Source: Terrimesophilobacter sp964651535 (lineage in GTDB: Bacteria; Actinomycetota; Actinomycetes; Actinomycetales; Microbacteriaceae). Taken from it: a stretch of 64,000 nucleotides of DNA. The notes under the pieces were generated by a model that had not been told where the DNA came from, made no database searches, and saw nothing but the letters and a program-made list of their open reading frames with translations. Positions within the stretch are counted from its first letter, which is position 1. Each line of letters starts with the position of its first letter. Where the stretch lies: assembly GCA_964651535.1 (NCBI GenBank), contig CAZYYE010000002.1:248001-312000 (forward strand). Reading direction: 5' to 3'. Positions 25,011 through 33,982 of the stretch are shown piece after piece. Position numbers and translations under genes: made by a program.

Positions 25011-26071
25011 TGGACTTGCCCGCCGCGTCGGCTCGCCGAAGGGTTCTCTGGTTTCCGGGCGTCGTCATTTCGGCAGCGGCGGCGCTTCTCGCGTGGGGCG
25101 TACACGTGCTCGTGCCTGCGATTCCGCTCCTCACTGCGGCAGTGGCGCTCGGCATCGTCGCAGCGCAAATACCGCCTGCGCGCCGCGAGATCGTCGGTTC
25201 GCTGGCGCCGGGCCTCTCCGTGGCGTCGAAACAGTTCATGCGACTGGGCATCGTTCTGCTCGGGCTCAAGTTGAGCCTCGTCGATATCGCTCGCCTCGGC
25301 TGGCTGACGATCCTTCTCGTCGTCGCACTCGTGCTCGTGACGTTCGTTGCAACCTACTGGTTGGGCAGAGCGGCGGGGTTGCCGAGGCACGAGCCGCTGC
25401 TCATCGCGACCGGGTTCTCGATTTGCGGGGCTTCCGCGATCGGGGCGATGAGCGGGGTCGTCAAGGCGAAGGATTCTGAGGCCGCGACGCCGGTAGCGCT
25501 CGTCACCCTGTGCGGCACGCTCGCAATCGCGGTATTGCCGATCTTCTGGCATCCGCTCGGATTCACCGCGGACCAGTTCGGCCACTGGGTCGGTGCGAGC
25601 GTGCACGACGTCGGGCAGGTGGTCGCGACGGCCCAGCTCGCCGGTACGAGCGCACTGGCCATCGCCGTCGTCATCAAACTCACGCGCGTGCTCATGCTCG
25701 CCCCCATGGTGTCGATCGCGGCACTGGCCGTGAGGCAGCGGGGCATCCGGAAGGAATCGGCCGCCAACGCAGAAGGAACCGTCGACGCGGCGGGAGAGGC
25801 CGAACCAGCCAAGCGTCCCCCACTTATTCCCTTGTTCGTTGCCGGCTTCCTGCTGGCCGTCGTGCTTCGATCCTTCGTCCCGCTGCCCGAGGTCGTGCTC
25901 TCGATCGCCGATCTGGCGCAAACGGCACTGCTCGCGATGGCCCTGTTCGGACTGGGAACGGGCGTGCGGGTAAAGGAACTGGTCAGCACCGGATGGCGGT
26001 CGCTTCTCGTCGGGCTCGCCTCCTGGGCTCTCATCGCCGTTCTTGCCTACGGCGCTGTGGTACTCAGCTGA
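25010..26071 (+). CDS. YeiH/UPF0324-family membrane protein
   Basis: 353 residues with about ten to eleven membrane helices. The family motifs are LKLSLVDIARLGW, ATGFSICGASAIGA and HDVGQVVATAQLAG. Members are annotated as putative sulfate exporters, a tentative assignment. The GTG start overlaps the TAG of the FchA-like gene by one base, so it sits at the end of the one-carbon transcript. Whether it exports an anion linked to formate metabolism cannot be told. Confidence 0.88.
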   Translation: MDLPAASARRRVLWFPGVVISAAAALLAWGVHVLVPAIPLLTAAVALGIVAAQIPPARREIVGSLAPGLSVASKQFMRLGIVLLGLKLSLVDIARLGWLTILLVVALVLVTFVATYWLGRAAGLPRHEPLLIATGFSICGASAIGAMSGVVKAKDSEAATPVALVTLCGTLAIAVLPIFWHPLGFTADQFGHWVGASVHDVGQVVATAQLAGTSALAIAVVIKLTRVLMLAPMVSIAALAVRQRGIRKESAANAEGTVDAAGEAEPAKRPPLIPLFVAGFLLAVVLRSFVPLPEVVLSIADLAQTALLAMALFGLGTGVRVKELVSTGWRSLLVGLASWALIAVLAYGAVVLS

Positions 26072-26130
26072 ACTTCTCAGTGTGGATTGTGGTCTGGCAC
26101 AGTGTCTGAATTCACTGTTTGGATAGCTCC

Positions 26131-26949
26131 ATGACCCCAATTGTTCCGGTGTACAGCCTCGCGAAAACCTACACCGCGATCGCGGTATGTCTGACTTTCG
26201 GTCCCCAGGACCGAATCGGCCAGCACGTCCGAGACCTCCCTTCAGGGCTTGGGGACTTACGGGTGCGGGACATCCTCACGCACCGCTCGGGACTCAACGA
26301 CTATGGCGGTTGGGATGACTACCGCGCGAGTGTGGGGGCTCGCGCGGATCCATGGCCGGTCGAGGACATTCTCGCCCGCGCACACGTGGGCGAGCCCGGT
26401 CACTTCCAGTACTCGAACATCGGATACCTTCTGCTTCGACTTGCACTGGAGAATGCCCACAACGACTCGTACTTCGGTGTGCTCAATGCACTCGTGCTTT
26501 CCCCGCTTGGGGTAAACGCATTCCCCTTCGCCACGCGGGAAGACTGGGCCGCGTGCACCCACACGTCGATCACTGACGACCTCTGGAGTTATCACCCTGA
26601 GTGGGTGTACACAGGGACGTTTTCGGCGCGAGTGGACGATGCCGCGCGCGGGATTGCACTCATCATGCGGGGGCACCTCGGCAGCGCACACGCGGCGGCC
26701 ATGCGCGAGACCCTCCCCGTCGATGCCCCCGGCCACCCCTTCGACCCGGCCGGCTACGGTCTGGGCTTGATGACTCATGGAATGCCGCCGACCGTCGTGG
26801 GCCACGGCGGAGGGGGCCCGGGTTTCTCGCTCTTCGCCGCGTGCAGTGCTGACGGCGAGCGCTGGCACGGCGCCGTCTCAGATCGCGAAGACGCCGGCAT
26901 CGGCATTATTCAGGAGTGCGTCGACGCGGTGTCTGACTCCTCCACGTAG
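26131..26949 (+). CDS. Serine hydrolase, beta-lactamase/DD-peptidase fold, short N-terminus
   Basis: About 272 residues from the ATG at 26131 (a TTG at 26119 adds four). The SxxK motif is SLAK only about 9 residues from the start, the YxN motif is YSN, and the third motif is HGGG. The class C family normally has 40-50 residues before SxxK; here an in-frame stop lies just upstream, so the N-terminus is short or has been lost. No signal peptide remains, so the protein may be cytosolic or inactive. It converges on hutI with a 35-base gap. Confidence 0.72.
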   Translation: MTPIVPVYSLAKTYTAIAVCLTFGPQDRIGQHVRDLPSGLGDLRVRDILTHRSGLNDYGGWDDYRASVGARADPWPVEDILARAHVGEPGHFQYSNIGYLLLRLALENAHNDSYFGVLNALVLSPLGVNAFPFATREDWAACTHTSITDDLWSYHPEWVYTGTFSARVDDAARGIALIMRGHLGSAHAAAMRETLPVDAPGHPFDPAGYGLGLMTHGMPPTVVGHGGGGPGFSLFAACSADGERWHGAVSDREDAGIGIIQECVDAVSDSST

Positions 26950-26983
26950 TGTCGCGCGCAACCGCACATCGTGACTGCTGCCT

Positions 26984-28129
26984 TCAACTCGCAGCTGCGG
27001 TCATGACTCGGTGCACGAGAGGCACCCCAGGACGGTACGCGAGGTGCACGTAGCTTGGCGCATCGAGGATCACGAGGTCGGCGCGCTGGCCGACCGCGAG
27101 GCCCCCAATGTCTTTTCGACGAAGCGCTGCAGCTCCGCCGGCGGTTGCCGCCCACAACGCCTCTGCCGGACTGAAATTCATGTCGCGCACGGCGACAGCG
27201 ATGCAGAACGGCATCGACGACGTGAAGCTCGAGCCGGGGTTGCAATCGCACGCGAGCGCGACCGTCGCGCCGGCATCGATGAGGCGGCGGGCATCCGGAT
27301 ACGGCTGGCGCGTCGAGAACTCGACGCCCGGCAGCAACGTTGCCACCGTGTCGGAGCCGGCCAGCGCGTCGACATCCGCGTCGGTGAGAAACGTGCAGTG
27401 GTCCACACTCGCCGCACCCAGTTCAACCGCGAGTTGAACCGCTCCGGATGGCGCGAGCTGCGCGCCGTGCATGCGAGCCTCGAGCCCCCGCGTCATGCCC
27501 GCAGTGAGAATTGCGCGCGCCTGATCGACATCGAATGCTCCGTTGTCGCAAAACACGTCGATCCACTTTGCGTGAGGAGCGCACGCGTCGAGCATCTCCC
27601 CTGTGACGAGCGCCACGTACGCGGCCGGATCATCCGTGAACTCGGCGGGAACGACGTGCGCACCGAGAAACGTCGTCTCGGTCGTGAAGGTTTTCGCGAT
27701 CGCGAGCGCACGCGCCTCATCGATCGCCGTCAGTCCGTAGCCGCTCTTGATCTCGACCGTCGTCGTTCCCTGCGCACGCATTTCGGCAACGAGGCGAGAG
27801 GTGTTCGCGGCCAGCTCGGCGTCCGAGGCTGCGCGGGTTGCAGCAACCGTTGTGCGTATGCCTCCTGCCGCATACGGTTGCCCCGTCATGCGGTGCTCGA
27901 ACTCTGCGGATCGGTCACCCGCGAACACGATGTGGCTGTGGCTGTCGACGAAGCCCGGGATCACGCAGCGGCCATCCGCGTCGATGCGCTCGTCGGCATC
28001 CGGGGTCGAACCCGCATCGCCGAGCCAGGTCACCATGCCGCCGTCGATCACGAGGGCGGCATTTTCGCGCTCCGGCCGCTCGCTCTCGTTCGTGATGAGC
28101 AGGCCGATGTTGTCGATGAGTGTGCTCAT
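26984..28129 (-). CDS. hutI: Imidazolonepropionase
   Basis: 381 residues. A metal-dependent amidohydrolase that opens imidazolone-5-propionate to N-formimino-L-glutamate, the third step of histidine degradation. Visible motifs: the metal-binding HxH in GFVDSHSHIVFAGDR, FLGAHVVPAEF, HGAQLAPSG and ACDCNPGSS. The ATG overlaps the hutU stop (ATGA), giving a compact hutHUI operon. No gene for formiminoglutamate breakdown (hutG or hutF) follows; a beta-lactamase-fold gene converges instead. Confidence 0.96.
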   Translation of the reverse strand: MSTLIDNIGLLITNESERPERENAALVIDGGMVTWLGDAGSTPDADERIDADGRCVIPGFVDSHSHIVFAGDRSAEFEHRMTGQPYAAGGIRTTVAATRAASDAELAANTSRLVAEMRAQGTTTVEIKSGYGLTAIDEARALAIAKTFTTETTFLGAHVVPAEFTDDPAAYVALVTGEMLDACAPHAKWIDVFCDNGAFDVDQARAILTAGMTRGLEARMHGAQLAPSGAVQLAVELGAASVDHCTFLTDADVDALAGSDTVATLLPGVEFSTRQPYPDARRLIDAGATVALACDCNPGSSFTSSMPFCIAVAVRDMNFSPAEALWAATAGGAAALRRKDIGGLAVGQRADLVILDAPSYVHLAYRPGVPLVHRVMTAAAS

Positions 28130-29793
28130 TTCCCATCAGTCTCGCGCATCGGTACGCGAACGTGCAGGCGCTCTGCAACCTCGATCGCATCCTCGTAACC
28201 GGCGTCGGCATGCCGGATGACGCCCATGCCCGGGTCGTTGCTGAGCACACGCGCGATCTTCTGCGCCGCGAGCTCCGTGCCATCGGCGACCGTCACTTGC
28301 CCCGCGTGGATGGAACGGCCGATACCGACACCGCCGCCGTGGTGGATTGACACCCACGTGGCGCCCGAAGAGGTGTTGACGAGCGCATTCAGGAGCGGCC
28401 AGTCGGCGATGGCATCCGAGCCGTCCTTCATGCCTTCCGTCTCGCGGTACGGCGAGGCGACCGAGCCGGAGTCGAGGTGGTCGCGACCGATCACGATGGG
28501 AGCGGAGATTTCGCCGGAAGCGACCATCTCATTGAATTTGAGGCCCGCCTTATCGCGCTCGCCGAGCCCAAGCCAACAGATGCGGGCCGGGAGACCCTGG
28601 AAGTGCACGCGCTCCCCCGCCATCGTGATCCACTTCGCAAGCGACTTGTTCTCCGGGAACAACTCCAAGATCGCCCTGTCCGTCGCCGCAATGTCGGCCG
28701 GGTCGCCGCTGAGAGCCGCCCAGCGGAACGGACCCTTGCCCTGCTCGAACAGCGGGCGGATGTAGGCGGGCACGAATCCGGGGAACGCGAAAGCGTTCTC
28801 GAATCCGGCCGTCTTCGCCTCGGTGCGGATGTTGTTGCCGTAGTCGAACACCTCGGAGCCGGCATCCTGGAAACCCACCATGGCCTCCACGTGCTTGCGC
28901 ATGGAGTTGCGTGCCTTCGCCGCGAACCCTTCCGGATCGGCCTCGCGTGCCGCGTGCCACTCGTCGAACGTGAACTCGAGAGGAAGGTAGGCGAGTGGGT
29001 CGTGCGCGCTCGTCTGGTCGGTGACGATGTCGATCGTCGCGCCCATGGCGAGCATGCGCGGGAACACGTCGGCGGCGTTGCCGAGCAGTCCGATGCTCCG
29101 CGCCTCCTTCTTGTCGCGCGCGGCGTAGGCGAGTTCGAGCGCGTGCTCGATCGAGGTGGCCTCCACGTCGAGGTAGCGGTGCTCGATGCGGCGGTCGATA
29201 CGACTCTGGTCGACGTCGACGCAAATCGCGACGCCGTCGTTCATCGTGACGGCAAGCGGCTGGGCGCCACCCATGCCGCCGAGGCCGCCCGTGAGGGTAA
29301 TCGTGCCGGCAAGCGTGCCCGAGAACTTCTGGTCGGCGATCGCGGAGAACGTCTCGTACGTGCCCTGCAGAATGCCCTGCGTGCCGATGTAGATCCATGA
29401 TCCGGCCGTCATTTGCCCGTACATCGTGAGCCCGAGAGCCTCAAGGCGGCGGAACTCGTCCCAGTTCGCCCAGTCGCCGACGAGGTTCGAGTTCGCGATG
29501 AGCACGCGAGGCGCCCACTCGTTCGTGCGCATGACGCCGACCGGCTTGCCGGACTGCACGAGCATCGTCTCGTCGTTCTTCAGAGTCGTGAGCGTCGCCA
29601 CCATCGCGTCGAACGCCTCCCAGTTGCGCGCGGCCTTTCCCGTGCCGCCGTAGACGACGAGGTCGTCGGGGTGCTCTGCCACCTCAGGGTCCAGGTTGTT
29701 CTGCAGCATCCGCAGCACGGCTTCCTGCTGCCAGCCAAGGGTGTGCAATTCCGTTCCGCGGTAGGCCTTGACTGGCCGGGCTCCTGCGCTCAT
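28126..29793 (-). CDS. hutU: Urocanate hydratase
   Basis: 555 residues, the expected family size. Converts urocanate to imidazolone propionate using tightly bound NAD+. Motifs: VYGGTGKAARNW near the N-terminus, GGLGGMGGAQP (NAD+ site, about residue 165), DQTSAHDPL and the C-terminal GGGVGIGRSIHAGQV. The ATG at 29793 overlaps the hutH stop (ATGA). An upstream in-frame open extension exists but lies entirely within hutH and is not used. Confidence 0.97.
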   Translation of the reverse strand: MSAGARPVKAYRGTELHTLGWQQEAVLRMLQNNLDPEVAEHPDDLVVYGGTGKAARNWEAFDAMVATLTTLKNDETMLVQSGKPVGVMRTNEWAPRVLIANSNLVGDWANWDEFRRLEALGLTMYGQMTAGSWIYIGTQGILQGTYETFSAIADQKFSGTLAGTITLTGGLGGMGGAQPLAVTMNDGVAICVDVDQSRIDRRIEHRYLDVEATSIEHALELAYAARDKKEARSIGLLGNAADVFPRMLAMGATIDIVTDQTSAHDPLAYLPLEFTFDEWHAAREADPEGFAAKARNSMRKHVEAMVGFQDAGSEVFDYGNNIRTEAKTAGFENAFAFPGFVPAYIRPLFEQGKGPFRWAALSGDPADIAATDRAILELFPENKSLAKWITMAGERVHFQGLPARICWLGLGERDKAGLKFNEMVASGEISAPIVIGRDHLDSGSVASPYRETEGMKDGSDAIADWPLLNALVNTSSGATWVSIHHGGGVGIGRSIHAGQVTVADGTELAAQKIARVLSNDPGMGVIRHADAGYEDAIEVAERLHVRVPMRETDGK

Positions 29794-31343
29794 ACGAGTT
29801 CTCCTCCTGCTGTCGAAACTGCGGATGCCGCGGCCGCGAGCAGCGAGCCGTCGAGCACCATGTCGTGGGCGGCCGCGATCTCCGGGGCCAGGTAGCGGTC
29901 GGTGGCGGGGCCCTCGACCCGGGTGCGGAGCCTCGCGCGCACGGCGGCGCCGACGGGGCCGGGCTGCACTGGCGAGCGCAAATCCATAGCCCGGGCGCTC
30001 GTGAGCAACTCGATCGCTATCACGCGGCCGAGGCCGTCGATCGATCGGCGCAGCTTGCGGGCGGCACTCCACCCCATCGACACATGGTCCTCCTGCATGG
30101 CAGACGACGGAATCGAGTCCACGCTTGCCGGCACCGCGAGGCGCTTGAGCTCGCTCACGATGCCCGCTTGCGTGTACTGCGCGATCATGTGGCCGGAATC
30201 GACTCCGGGGTCGTCCGCGAGGAACGCGTTCAGGCCGTGGTTGCGGGCGACATCCAGGAAACGGTCGGTGCGCCGCTCACTCATGCTCGCGAGGTCCGCG
30301 ACGGCGATCGCGAGGAAGTCGAGCACGTAGCCGAGCGGAGCGCCATGGAAGTTGCCGTTCGACTCGAGCCGGTCGTCGAGGGTGACGACGGGGTTGTCGA
30401 TGGCGCTCGCGAGTTCGCGTTCTGCCACGAGCGTTGCGTGCTCGATCGTGTCGCGCACCGCACCGTGCACTTGCGGCGCGCAGCGCAGCGAATAGGCGTC
30501 CTGCACTCGCGTGAAGCCTTCGGGACGGCTGATCATGGTCGAGTCCGTGAGAACTGCGCGCATGTTCGCCGCGGAGTCCTGCTGCCCCCGTTGCGGCCGA
30601 AGCGCGTGCAGATCGGCCGCGAACACGGCATCCGTGCCCTGCAGCCCTTCGACGCTCAGCGCCGCGGCAAGGTCGGCCGTCGTGACGAGCTGTCGCAAGT
30701 CGTGGATCGCCAGCACGAGCATGCCGAGCATGCCATCCGTCCCGTTGATGAGGGCAAGACCTTCTTTCTCGCGCAGCGCGATGGGCTCGATTCCCGCCGC
30801 GGCGAGCGCGTCGGATGCCGGCATGAGCGTGCCCGCAGCATCCCGCACTTCGCCTTCGCCCAGGAGCGCGAGAGCGCAGTGCGCGAGGGGGGCGAGATCG
30901 CCGGAGCAGCCGAGGCTCCCGTACTCTCCCACGATCGGCGTGATGCCGGCGTTCAGCAGTTTCACGTAGGTTTCGGCGACGATCGGGCGCACGCCCGTTC
31001 GGCCGGTAGCCAAGGTGGAAAGGCGCAGGAGCATCGTGGCGCGCACTACTTCGCGCTCGACCTCGGGTCCGCTGCTCGCAGCATGGCTGAGCACGAGCGA
31101 GCGCTGCAATTGCGCACGACGTTCGAACGGGATGTGCTTGCTCGCGAGTGCACCGAATCCGGTGGAGACGCCATAGTGCGGCTGCGGGTCGGCGGCGAGC
31201 GAATCGATCACCGAACGGCTGTGCTCCATGGCGGAAACGGCATCCGGTGCCAACGCCACGGTCGCGCCGCCACGTGCCACCGCGATGACGTCGGCGCGCG
31301 TCAACGGGCCGACACCTATTTCAACAACTCCCATGCCACTCAT
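29790..31343 (-). CDS. hutH: Histidine ammonia-lyase
   Basis: 517 residues. Deaminates histidine to urocanate. The electrophilic MIO cofactor forms autocatalytically from a tripeptide that here reads Cys146-Ser147-Gly148 in GSLGCSGDLAPLAH; Cys replaces the more usual Ala, a variant also known in actinobacterial enzymes. HYGVSTGFG and LHALRPQRGQ are further family motifs. The ATG at 31343 follows GGGG; an ATG three codons on is an alternative. First gene of the hut operon, divergent from iclR across an 84-base promoter region with a repeated operator motif. Confidence 0.96.
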   Translation of the reverse strand: MSGMGVVEIGVGPLTRADVIAVARGGATVALAPDAVSAMEHSRSVIDSLAADPQPHYGVSTGFGALASKHIPFERRAQLQRSLVLSHAASSGPEVEREVVRATMLLRLSTLATGRTGVRPIVAETYVKLLNAGITPIVGEYGSLGCSGDLAPLAHCALALLGEGEVRDAAGTLMPASDALAAAGIEPIALREKEGLALINGTDGMLGMLVLAIHDLRQLVTTADLAAALSVEGLQGTDAVFAADLHALRPQRGQQDSAANMRAVLTDSTMISRPEGFTRVQDAYSLRCAPQVHGAVRDTIEHATLVAERELASAIDNPVVTLDDRLESNGNFHGAPLGYVLDFLAIAVADLASMSERRTDRFLDVARNHGLNAFLADDPGVDSGHMIAQYTQAGIVSELKRLAVPASVDSIPSSAMQEDHVSMGWSAARKLRRSIDGLGRVIAIELLTSARAMDLRSPVQPGPVGAAVRARLRTRVEGPATDRYLAPEIAAAHDMVLDGSLLAAAASAVSTAGGELV

Positions 31344-31404
31344 TAGAGCCCCAATTCGAACGCCGATACCCCCTTTTCACGATAATCTGTCTCACACCCC
31401 AGAC

Positions 31405-31423
31405 ACTTTCATCATTCAGGAGG
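31405..31423. promoter_or_regulatory. Candidate IclR operator, copy 1 (hutH/iclR promoter region)
   Basis: ACTTTCATCATTCAGGAGG between divergent hutH and iclR. The same 18-19 bp occurs twice more, at 32193-32210 and inverted at 32285-32303. The terminal AGGAGG also serves as the ribosome-binding site of iclR, so protein bound here would cover its start. Confidence 0.7.
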
Positions 31424-31427
31424 TTGT

Positions 31428-32192
31428 GTGACTAATGTGCCGGCCGCGCGGAATACTCTGCGCATCATCCGGTACCTGGCCGGGCATTCCGGGCCCGTGC
31501 GCGCGGCCACGATCAGCCGCGACCTCGGCCTCCCGCGATCGAGCATCTATCATCTGCTGCGGGTGCTTCAGGACGAGAGATTCGTCGTGCATTCGCCGGA
31601 GAACCAGGGCTACGCGCTCGCGCCCCTCCTCGGCGAGATCGGATCCTCGGTGCTCGCCTCCAACGCGCTCGCCACGCTTGCAACGCCGGTGCTCGAGCGG
31701 CTCGTCTCCGAGACCAAACTTCCGGTGGTCGCTCACCTCGGCGTCCTTCAGCACTCGGACGTCGTCTACGCTTCGAAGGTCGCTGCCGCGCGTGCCCCTG
31801 CCGTAGTCACGAGCATCGGTGTGCGGTTGCCCGCCCACCTCACTGCTACGGGACGAGCAATGCTCGCCGCGCTCCCCCTCACGCAGTTCGAGGCGATCTA
31901 CCGCGAGTCGGCGCTCCCGCTGCGAACCGAGAACGGACCGGCATCCGTGCACGAACTAGAACTTCTGCTCGATGCCTGCCGCGAGCGCGGCTGGGCCACG
32001 GAGGATGGCGATATCGACCCTGCGTACGCGTCTGTCGCGGCAGCCGTGCTCGACCACAATGACTATCCGGCGGCATCCGTGGGTCTCACGTTTCGACGCA
32101 CGATCGTGGACGACGCGCAGTGGGTGCGGTTCGGCCGCGCGGTGGCCGCGGCATCCTCGGCGCTGAGCCGCCGCATCCGTGGCCGCCCCTGA
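31428..32192 (+). CDS. IclR-family regulator (probable hut regulator)
   Basis: 254 residues. An N-terminal winged helix-turn-helix (about 6-65, including ISRDLGLPRSSIYHLLRVL) is followed by an IclR effector-binding domain (about 80-250) with ARAPAVVTSIGVRLPAHLTATGRAML. The GTG start has AGGAGG four bases upstream. Divergent transcription from hutHUI and three identical motif copies around its own gene and the next make it the likely local regulator. Its ligand may be urocanate or a related imidazole compound; that is inference. Confidence 0.93.
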   Translation: MTNVPAARNTLRIIRYLAGHSGPVRAATISRDLGLPRSSIYHLLRVLQDERFVVHSPENQGYALAPLLGEIGSSVLASNALATLATPVLERLVSETKLPVVAHLGVLQHSDVVYASKVAAARAPAVVTSIGVRLPAHLTATGRAMLAALPLTQFEAIYRESALPLRTENGPASVHELELLLDACRERGWATEDGDIDPAYASVAAAVLDHNDYPAASVGLTFRRTIVDDAQWVRFGRAVAAASSALSRRIRGRP

Positions 32193-32303
32193 ACTTTCAT
32201 CATTCAGGAGTCCGCGTGGCTAAAGTTGTGGGTGTTGCTGTCGGGCTTCACAGCCAGCAAAAACTTTTCACACCAGCACCACATCCTCCTGAATGATGAA
32301 AGT
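32193..32303. promoter_or_regulatory. Inverted pair of the operator motif before the FAD dehydrogenase
   Basis: ACTTTCATCATTCAGGAG (32193-32210) and its perfect reverse complement (32286-32303) lie 75 bases apart, starting directly at the iclR stop. The second copy lies 11 bases before the dehydrogenase ATG. Inner segments are also partly self-complementary (TTGCTGT...ACAGCcAGCAA). A 26-codon frame with AGGAG and GTG (32216-32296) fits between the copies; whether it is translated is unknown. Confidence 0.65.
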
Positions 32304-32314
32304 TTGGAGAGCGG

Positions 32315-33976
32315 ATGTCGAGCATTACGAGCGATGCCCTTGTCGTGGGGGCCGGACTTGCGGGGCTCGTCGCCGCCGCCGAGCTCATCGACGCCGGCAA
32401 GCGCGTCACTATTCTCGAGCAGGAACCGGAGGCAAGCTTCGGCGGCCAGGCATGGTGGTCGTTCGGCGGAGTGTTCCTCATCGACTCCCCCGAGCAGCGT
32501 CGGATGGGCATCAAGGACTCGATCGAGCTGGCGAAACAGGACTGGGCGGGCACCGCGGGATTCGACCGCGACGAAGATCTCTGGCCGCGCAAGTGGGCCG
32601 AGGCGTACCTCGACTTCGCTGCGAACGAAAAGCGCGAGTGGCTGCGCAGTATGGGTGTGAGATTCTTTCCCGTCGTCGGATGGGCCGAGCGCGGCGGGTA
32701 CATCGCCACGGGCCACGGCAACTCGGTGCCCCGCTTCCACATCGTCTGGGGCACGGGTCCCGGCATCCTCGAGCCCTTCATCACGCGCGTTCGCAAAGGC
32801 GTCGACGCCGGGCTCGTAACTCTGAAGTTCCGCCACCGCGTCGACGAGCTCATCGTCGAAGGCGGGGCTGTCGTCGGCGCGAACGGCACAATTCTGCAGC
32901 CGGATGCCGCCGCACGCGGCGAGGCGAGCAACCGCGACAAGGCGGGCGAGTTCGAATTGCGGGCGAATGCCGTCATCGTCGCAAGCGGCGGCATCGGCGG
33001 AAACCACGACCTCGTTCGCGAGCAGTGGCCGCACCGCTTCGGCGAGCCGCCGAAGGAGATGCTCTCGGGAGTGCCCGCTCACGTCGACGGCCGCATGCTC
33101 GCGATCAGCGAGAAAGCCGGCGCGAACCTCATCAACGGCGACCGCATGTGGCACTACGTCGAAGGCATAAAAAACTTCGCGCCCGTATGGGCGAAGCACG
33201 GCATCCGAATTCTGCCGGGCCCGTCGAGCGTGTGGCTCGACGCGACCGGCAAGCGCTTGCCGGTCCCCCTCTTCCCGGGATTCGACTCGCTCGGAACGCT
33301 CGAACACATCCTGAAGACGGGCCACGATTACAGCTGGTTCATCCTCACCCAGAACATCATCGAAAAGGAGTTCGCGCTCAGCGGCAGCGAACAGAACCCC
33401 GACCTCACGGGCAAGAGCATCCGCGAGCTGCTCAAGCAGCGCCTCGGCAAGGGTGCCACCGGGCCGGTTGAAGCGTTCAAGGAAAAGGGCGAAGACTTCC
33501 TCGTCGCCGACACTCTCGACGAGATCATCGCGGGAATGCAACGGCTTTCACCGGATGTCGAACTCGACGCGGAGCGGGTGCGCGACGAGGTCGAGGCCCG
33601 CGACCGCGAGTTCACGAACAAGTTCGCGAAGGACTCGCAGGTCAACGCGATCCGCCAGGCCAGAAACTACCTCGGCGACAAACTCATTCGGGTGGCGAAG
33701 CCGCACCGCATCCTCGACCCGAAGGCCGGGCCGCTCATCGCGGTGAAACTGCACATCCTCACGCGCAAAAGCCTCGGAGGGATCGAAACGAACCTCGACT
33801 CCCAGGCGATCGGCACCGATGGCCAGCCCATCCCCGGACTCTACGCTGCAGGTGAAGCGAGCGGATTCGGCGGCGGCGGCATGCACGGCTACCGCAGCCT
33901 CGAAGGCACGTTCCTCGGCGGATGCCTGTTCAGCGGGCGTCAGGCGGGCCGGGCGGCCGCGCGCGAAGTAAAGTGA
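32315..33976 (+). CDS. FAD-binding dehydrogenase (KstD/fumarate-reductase superfamily)
   Basis: 553 residues. An N-terminal dinucleotide-binding motif VVGAGLAGLVAAAELIDAG (GxGxxG, about 10-15), an acidic residue at the end of the second strand (ILEQE), and C-terminal FAD motif GLYAAGEASGFGGGGMHGYR. It belongs to the superfamily with 3-ketosteroid dehydrogenases, fumarate reductases and urocanate reductase. No haem or signal peptide. The start is supported by GGAGAG. The shared operator motif suggests co-regulation with hut, so an unsaturated acid such as urocanate is a possible substrate; steroid metabolism has no support nearby. Confidence 0.88.
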   Translation: MSSITSDALVVGAGLAGLVAAAELIDAGKRVTILEQEPEASFGGQAWWSFGGVFLIDSPEQRRMGIKDSIELAKQDWAGTAGFDRDEDLWPRKWAEAYLDFAANEKREWLRSMGVRFFPVVGWAERGGYIATGHGNSVPRFHIVWGTGPGILEPFITRVRKGVDAGLVTLKFRHRVDELIVEGGAVVGANGTILQPDAAARGEASNRDKAGEFELRANAVIVASGGIGGNHDLVREQWPHRFGEPPKEMLSGVPAHVDGRMLAISEKAGANLINGDRMWHYVEGIKNFAPVWAKHGIRILPGPSSVWLDATGKRLPVPLFPGFDSLGTLEHILKTGHDYSWFILTQNIIEKEFALSGSEQNPDLTGKSIRELLKQRLGKGATGPVEAFKEKGEDFLVADTLDEIIAGMQRLSPDVELDAERVRDEVEARDREFTNKFAKDSQVNAIRQARNYLGDKLIRVAKPHRILDPKAGPLIAVKLHILTRKSLGGIETNLDSQAIGTDGQPIPGLYAAGEASGFGGGGMHGYRSLEGTFLGGCLFSGRQAGRAAAREVK

Positions 33977-33982
33977 TTCCTC

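Noticed and set aside
28126..30072. Extension of urocanate hydratase by 93 residues
   Set aside because: The extension lies inside hutH; the ATG at 29793 with ATGA coupling gives the normal family N-terminus.
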